64,000 bases of DNA from JACMNW01 sp031406155 (GTDB lineage Bacteria > Pseudomonadota > Alphaproteobacteria > Rhodobacterales > Rhodobacteraceae). Shown in pieces: positions 60,248-64,000 of this stretch. How positions within the stretch are numbered: position 1 is the first letter of the stretch; the number at the start of each line of letters is the position of its first letter. Made by a program: the position numbers and the translations under genes. A model generated the notes under the pieces. It saw only the letters and a list, made by a program, of their open reading frames with translations, was not told the origin of the DNA and ran no database searches. Where the stretch lies: the NCBI GenBank assembly GCA_031406155.1, contig JANOGW010000101.1:1-64000 (forward strand), in the 5' to 3' direction.

Positions 60248-60263
60248 CTGGTTTAGTCACGCC
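60241..60263 (+). terminator. Hairpin overlapping the CHAD gene stop
   Basis: GGCGTGAC and GTCACGCC form an 8-bp stem with a 7-base loop. The TGA stop lies in the left arm. It immediately precedes a larger hairpin at 60262-60294. Confidence 0.55.
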
Positions 60264-60294
60264 CGGACGATCTTCCGTAGGAAGATCGTCCGGG
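60262..60294. terminator. 15-bp perfect hairpin between the CHAD gene and asd
   Basis: CCCGGACGATCTTCC and its exact complement are separated by only GTA. It ends 5 bases from the asd stop. No T-run follows, but it is the most stable hairpin in the window and is placed to stop transcription from both convergent genes. Confidence 0.75.
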
Positions 60295-60299
60295 GCACC

Positions 60300-61322
60300 T
60301 TACCCCTTTTTCAGATGTTTGCTGCCCAGCAGTTCTGCGATCTGTACGGCATTCAACGCCGCACCTTTGCGCAGGTTGTCGGACACGCACCATAGATTGA
60401 TGCCGTTGTCGATGGTGCTGTCCTGGCGGATGCGGCTGATGTAGGTGGCGTAATCGCCGACGCATTCGATGGGGGTGATGTAGCCGCCGTCTTCGCGTTT
60501 ATCGATGACCATCACGCCGGGGGATTCGCGCAGGATGTCGCGCGCCTCGTGTTCATCGAGAAAATCGTGAAACTCGATATTGATGGATTCCGAATGGCCG
60601 ACGAATACCGGCACACGCACGCAGGTGGCGGTGACTTTGATGGCTTTGTCGAGGATTTTCTTGGTTTCGGCGACCATTTTCCATTCTTCCTTGGTCGAGC
60701 CGTCATCCATGAAGACATCGATATGCGGGATCACGTTGAAGGCGATTTGTTTGGTAAATTTGGAAGGCGCGACCTCTTGGCCATGCACATAGATGCCTTT
60801 GGTCTGATCCCAAAGTTCATCAATGCCTTCTTTACCGGCACCGGACACGGACTGATAGGTAGAGACGACGACGCGCTTGATACGGGCGCGGTCATGTAGC
60901 GGCTTTAGCGCCACCACCATTTGGGCGGTGCTGCAATTCGGGTTGGCGATGATCATCTTGTTCTTGTAGCCAGCGATCGCATCCGCGTTCACTTCCGGCA
61001 CGATCAGCGGCACGGCAGGATCGTAGCGATAAAGCGACGAGTTATCGATGACAACGCAGCCGGCTGCGGCGGCCTTTGGCGCGTAGATCTTGGTTGCCTC
61101 GGAACCCACCGCAAACAGGGCGATATCCCAGCCAGTGAAATCGAATGTATCAAGGTCTTTGGTCTTGAGGGTCTTGTCGCCAAAACTGATTTCTGTGCCA
61201 AGCGACCGACGAGACGCAAGGGCCACGATTTCATCGACCGGGAACTCGCGTTCGGCCAGGATGTTCAGCATTTCGCGACCAACGTTACCGGTGGCACCTG
61301 CGACGACGATTTTATAGCCCAT
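60300..61322 (-). CDS. asd: Aspartate-semialdehyde dehydrogenase
   Basis: 340 residues from ATG 61322 with AAGGAG 8 bases upstream; the longer frame is spurious. The NADP-binding VVAGATGNVGREMLNILAER, the active site MIIANPNCSTAQ (Cys130) and the phosphate-binding SVSGAGKEG loop are intact, as is HIDVFMDDGSTKEEWKMVAE. It reduces aspartyl phosphate to the semialdehyde leading to lysine, threonine, methionine and diaminopimelate. It stands as a single gene ahead of a strong hairpin. Confidence 0.96.
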   Translation of the reverse strand: MGYKIVVAGATGNVGREMLNILAEREFPVDEIVALASRRSLGTEISFGDKTLKTKDLDTFDFTGWDIALFAVGSEATKIYAPKAAAAGCVVIDNSSLYRYDPAVPLIVPEVNADAIAGYKNKMIIANPNCSTAQMVVALKPLHDRARIKRVVVSTYQSVSGAGKEGIDELWDQTKGIYVHGQEVAPSKFTKQIAFNVIPHIDVFMDDGSTKEEWKMVAETKKILDKAIKVTATCVRVPVFVGHSESINIEFHDFLDEHEARDILRESPGVMVIDKREDGGYITPIECVGDYATYISRIRQDSTIDNGINLWCVSDNLRKGAALNAVQIAELLGSKHLKKG

Positions 61323-61383
61323 TCGGACAACTCCTTCAGTATGGCAGCGGCTGTAGCGCAATGGCAGGCGGGGGGAAAGGGGG

Positions 61384-62556
61384 TCAGTCGGTGCGATCTT
61401 TGCTGAAGGCGTAGATGGCGCAGCCAACCAGCAACAGGATGGCAAAGAACAGGAAGATTGCGCTGTAGGGGGTTTCGGGCGGGGTTGACGGCAGGCTGGC
61501 ATGCAAGCGGCCGGTGACAATTTGCGCCACGCCGATAAAGCCGATGCCAAACAGGTTCAGTAAGGTTACACCGCGCCCCATCAGATGTGCCGGCACAAAG
61601 GCGCGGCCATGCGCCATGACCATGGGAAAGGACGCGCCGAACAGCCCGACACCGGCGAGCAATGCAGTAGTAAGCAAGCCGCCAAGCGTGGGCAGAGCCC
61701 AAAGTGCAAGCAGGCAGGCGGCAGCGCATAAGTTGCCGGCCAGCACCACGCCTTTGCGGGTGCCAAAGATGCGGTCCAGCACCCCGTAGGCGAAGTTGCC
61801 CGCCACCATGGCCAGACCCATGATCAGGGTCACGCGGCCAATGCCCGATGCGTCCGCGCCGAACACATCGGTGTAATAGGGCCCGACCCACAGGCCGCGC
61901 AGCGCCGCCACCGGGGCATAGTTCGCGGCCATCATCGGCAGGATCAGCCATAGCGCGGGCATGCGCAGCAGATCCATCAGCGAGCCTTGTGCGGCCCCCT
62001 TTGCACGCGGCGGATCGCGCACAAGTGCTGCCACGGCCACCGCAACGCCGGCAGTGAACAGCGCCAACCCCGCCACGCTTGCGCGCCAGCCGAAATACTC
62101 GGCTGCGGCGGCCAGCGGAACAGAGCTTGCTATGTTGCCCAGACTGCCGATCCCGATCAGCGCGCCCGCAAGCGTACCGAATACCGCGGGGCGAAAGGCC
62201 CGCGCAAAGATGAAATAGCTGGCCATCAGCACCGGTGCACAGCCGATGCCGATCAGACCCATCGCAAGTTTCAGATCGAACGGCGTGCTGGCCATGGCAA
62301 ACAGCGCGGCACCCCCTGCCCCCCCCGCCAACAGCAGCACCGATGCCGTCCAACGCGGCCCGACGCGGTCCAGCGCCCAACCGATGGGAATTTGCATCAA
62401 AGTGAAGGTCAGAAACCAGATGCCAGACGCAGCAGACAGATCCTGTGCCGTGGCGCCAAGATCCACCTTCAGCACAGGGGTCAGCACGGCCAGAAATGCC
62501 CGGTAAAACTGGCTGAGCATATAGGCCGCGATCAGCGCGGCGATACCGATCTTCAT
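61384..62556 (-). CDS. MFS transporter (second of an overlapping pair)
   Basis: 390 residues from ATG 62556, which overlaps the stop of the preceding MFS gene by 4 bases. It has about twelve membrane helices, an early FYRAFLAVLTPVLKVDL and the loop-2/3 motif IGWALDRVGPRWTASVLLLA typical of the major facilitator superfamily. The substrate is unknown. Coupling to another MFS gene of different sequence suggests both serve one metabolic need, such as uptake and efflux of related organic acids. Confidence 0.85.
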   Translation of the reverse strand: MKIGIAALIAAYMLSQFYRAFLAVLTPVLKVDLGATAQDLSAASGIWFLTFTLMQIPIGWALDRVGPRWTASVLLLAGGAGGAALFAMASTPFDLKLAMGLIGIGCAPVLMASYFIFARAFRPAVFGTLAGALIGIGSLGNIASSVPLAAAAEYFGWRASVAGLALFTAGVAVAVAALVRDPPRAKGAAQGSLMDLLRMPALWLILPMMAANYAPVAALRGLWVGPYYTDVFGADASGIGRVTLIMGLAMVAGNFAYGVLDRIFGTRKGVVLAGNLCAAACLLALWALPTLGGLLTTALLAGVGLFGASFPMVMAHGRAFVPAHLMGRGVTLLNLFGIGFIGVAQIVTGRLHASLPSTPPETPYSAIFLFFAILLLVGCAIYAFSKDRTD

Positions 62557-63788
62557 GCCGCTTGGGCGGTCATGCTGCGTTCGCGGATCGGCAGATGCAA
62601 AAGCGCAGACAGAGCGCCGACGCCAATACCCACCCACCAGACAGCCGTGTAATTTCCGGTCAGGTCATAAAGGCGCCCCCCCAGCCAGACGCCAAGAAAC
62701 GAGCCGACCTGATGGCTGAAAAATACAAATCCGTACAGCGTGCCCATGTAGCGCAGCCCGTAAATCTGCGCGACGAGGCCAGAGGTCAACGGCACCGTGG
62801 CCAGCCACAGCGACCCCATGACCAGCGAGTAGATCACGACCGTAGCGGGTATCATCGGGGCCATGATGAACAGGATCGAGGCTATTGTGCGGGCCGTATA
62901 GATGCCTGCCAGCAGGTACTTCTTGAGGTATGTCTTGCCAAGCCACCCTGCCAGAACCGACCCGCCGATATTGGCAAACCCGATCAGGGCAATCGCAATG
63001 GCCCCCAAGGCAGAGGTGTCTGCAACGCCAAGCCCGGCCAAAAGGCTGCCGGGGGTGATGGCGCTGCACATCTCGGCGATGAAGGCGGGGAAATGGGCGG
63101 TGATAAAGCCCAACTGATAGCCGCAGGAAAAGAACCCAAGGAAGATAAGGGTAAAGGACGGATCGCGGAACGCGCGCATCAGGACGGTGCCAAGCGATTC
63201 GTCGCGCTCTGTGCTCGCGGTTTTTGCCGGCGCGCGCAGGAAGGGCAGTGCGAACAGCACGCACAGGATCAGCAGCGCGAAAATCATAAACACCCACTGC
63301 CACGTATAGTAGCGCAGCAAGAACTGCGCCGCGATGGGCCCGAAGATCTGGCCCGCCGACCCAAGCCCGGTGGCGATACCCAATGCAAGACTGCGGTTCT
63401 CGGCCGATGCGGCACGCCCGACGATGGCGAGGATCATGCCAAAGCCGGTGCCCGCGATGCCAAAGCCCACCAGAATCTCCAGCAACTGGTGCTGACCCGG
63501 CGTCACCGCAAAACTGGACAGGACAAGACCCAACGCATAAAGCATTGCCCCCGCGATGATGGCCCGCCGGTCGCCGAAACGTTCCGATATCGCGCCGAAA
63601 ATGGGCTGGCCAACCCCCCAGGCCAGGTTCTGAATGGCAATCGCCATGGAGAAATCGGCGCGAAGCCAGCCAAATTCGTTGGCGATGGGCAACTGGAACA
63701 CCCCAAAGCTGGACCGGATGCCGAAACTCACGATCAGGATCATCGAGGCGGCAATCAGGACCGGTGTGAAAAGGGGGGATTTGGTCAT
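62553..63788 (-). CDS. MFS transporter (first of an overlapping pair)
   Basis: 411 residues from ATG 63788 (MTKSPLFTPVLIAASMILIV); upstream codons contain a tandem repeat and are unlikely to be translated. About twelve helices, an FGVFQLPIANEFGWLRADFS opening and the loop motif FGAISERFGDRRAIIAGAML resemble oxalate/formate-antiporter-like or monocarboxylate-type MFS proteins. The substrate cannot be fixed from sequence. No regulator lies beside it within the window. Confidence 0.85.
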   Translation of the reverse strand: MTKSPLFTPVLIAASMILIVSFGIRSSFGVFQLPIANEFGWLRADFSMAIAIQNLAWGVGQPIFGAISERFGDRRAIIAGAMLYALGLVLSSFAVTPGQHQLLEILVGFGIAGTGFGMILAIVGRAASAENRSLALGIATGLGSAGQIFGPIAAQFLLRYYTWQWVFMIFALLILCVLFALPFLRAPAKTASTERDESLGTVLMRAFRDPSFTLIFLGFFSCGYQLGFITAHFPAFIAEMCSAITPGSLLAGLGVADTSALGAIAIALIGFANIGGSVLAGWLGKTYLKKYLLAGIYTARTIASILFIMAPMIPATVVIYSLVMGSLWLATVPLTSGLVAQIYGLRYMGTLYGFVFFSHQVGSFLGVWLGGRLYDLTGNYTAVWWVGIGVGALSALLHLPIRERSMTAQAA

Positions 63789-63871
63789 GTGACGCTCCGC
63801 CAATGGGTTGTGCAGGCTGCGATGGGGCGCTGAATTGGTCAAATGGAAAATTGTGATATCGGCTATGCGTT

Positions 63872-63928
63872 TTTGGAAAGGGTGGGCGTCTTTGGAAAGG
63901 GTGGGCGTTTTCAAAAAGGGTCAGGGCT
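63872..63928. repeat. 19-bp tandem repeat upstream of the MFS pair
   Basis: Two near-identical 19-base units (TTTGGAAAGGGTGGGCGTC at 63872-63890 and 63891-63909, the last base differing) are followed by a degraded third unit (63910-63928). They lie 84 bases before the first MFS start. They could be regulator sites or a slippage-prone spacer. Confidence 0.75.
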
Positions 63929-64000
63929 GTTCGCAATCAGGTTGCGCCTGTTCTGCGCCCTGCATAGCCTTTGGAAAATGGCACAGCACGGGGCGAAGAT

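Noticed and set aside
62562..63833. A 423-codon plus-strand frame across the first MFS gene
   Set aside because: Very charged, low-complexity translation antisense to a clear twelve-helix transporter.

Overview
The window comes from the chromosome of an alphaproteobacterium, most likely a member of the Rhodobacterales. The evidence is high GC content, flaF/flbT beside a single flagellin gene, a complete flagellar locus laid out like the CtrA-controlled Fla2-type clusters of that order, and the run ubiB-ubiE / mutM-enoyl-CoA hydratase-rpsT-dnaA / dnaN-recF / gyrB. The window is almost wholly coding. Many genes overlap by 4 bases (ATGA or GTGA), which points to translationally coupled operons. 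I see no CRISPR array, prophage or insertion sequence.

Layout. (1) 1-2800: the end of a sugar ABC-transporter operon (permease, solute-binding protein) reading leftward from a perfect 22-bp palindrome shared with a divergent LacI-type regulator. (2) 2770-9664: a LysR regulator divergent from a four-gene operon: a fused alpha/beta 2-oxoacid dehydrogenase E1, a FabD-like acyltransferase, an ALDH7-type aminoadipate-semialdehyde dehydrogenase and a lysine 6-dehydrogenase/saccharopine dehydrogenase-family enzyme. This looks like lysine breakdown through aminoadipate, with an unexplained acyltransferase. (3) 9709-13350: a dienelactone-hydrolase-like protein and modABC molybdate uptake.

(4) 13472-44603: about 31 kb of flagellar genes in six or more transcription units. 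Units are motB; flgE-flgK-flgL-flgI; fliF-fliH-fliN-fliP (leftward); fliL-orf-motE-like-motA-AMIN protein-lytic transglycosylase-flhA-fliR-flhB-fliJ-like; flgB-flgC-fliE-fliQ-flgF-flgG-flgA-flgH-fliL2 (leftward); fliI; fliC; flaF-flbT-DUF1217 (leftward); flgJ-flgN-like (leftward); fliK and flgD. Rod, hook, export gate, ring, stator and filament genes are present. fliG, fliM and fliD are not in the window. TTAA-N7-TTAA-like CtrA boxes lie in several of the promoter regions.

(5) 44604-58083: core genes. ubiB and ubiE (ubiquinone), mutM (DNA repair), an enoyl-CoA hydratase, rpsT, dnaA, a BNR-repeat protein placed between dnaA and dnaN, dnaN, recF, a LysE-family exporter, gyrB and tRNA-Arg(CCT). 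(6) 58297-64000: a PPOX-family protein, a CHAD protein, asd and two overlapping MFS transporters.

A dispersed palindromic repeat of about 70-105 bp occurs in at least four intergenic places (after the fliJ-like gene, before flgD, after dnaA and after gyrB). At two of them its ends supply the stop codons of both convergent genes. The other main points for a second look are the stator-linked 742-residue AMIN protein, the acyltransferase that lacks the malonate-binding arginine, and the CtrA-like boxes.
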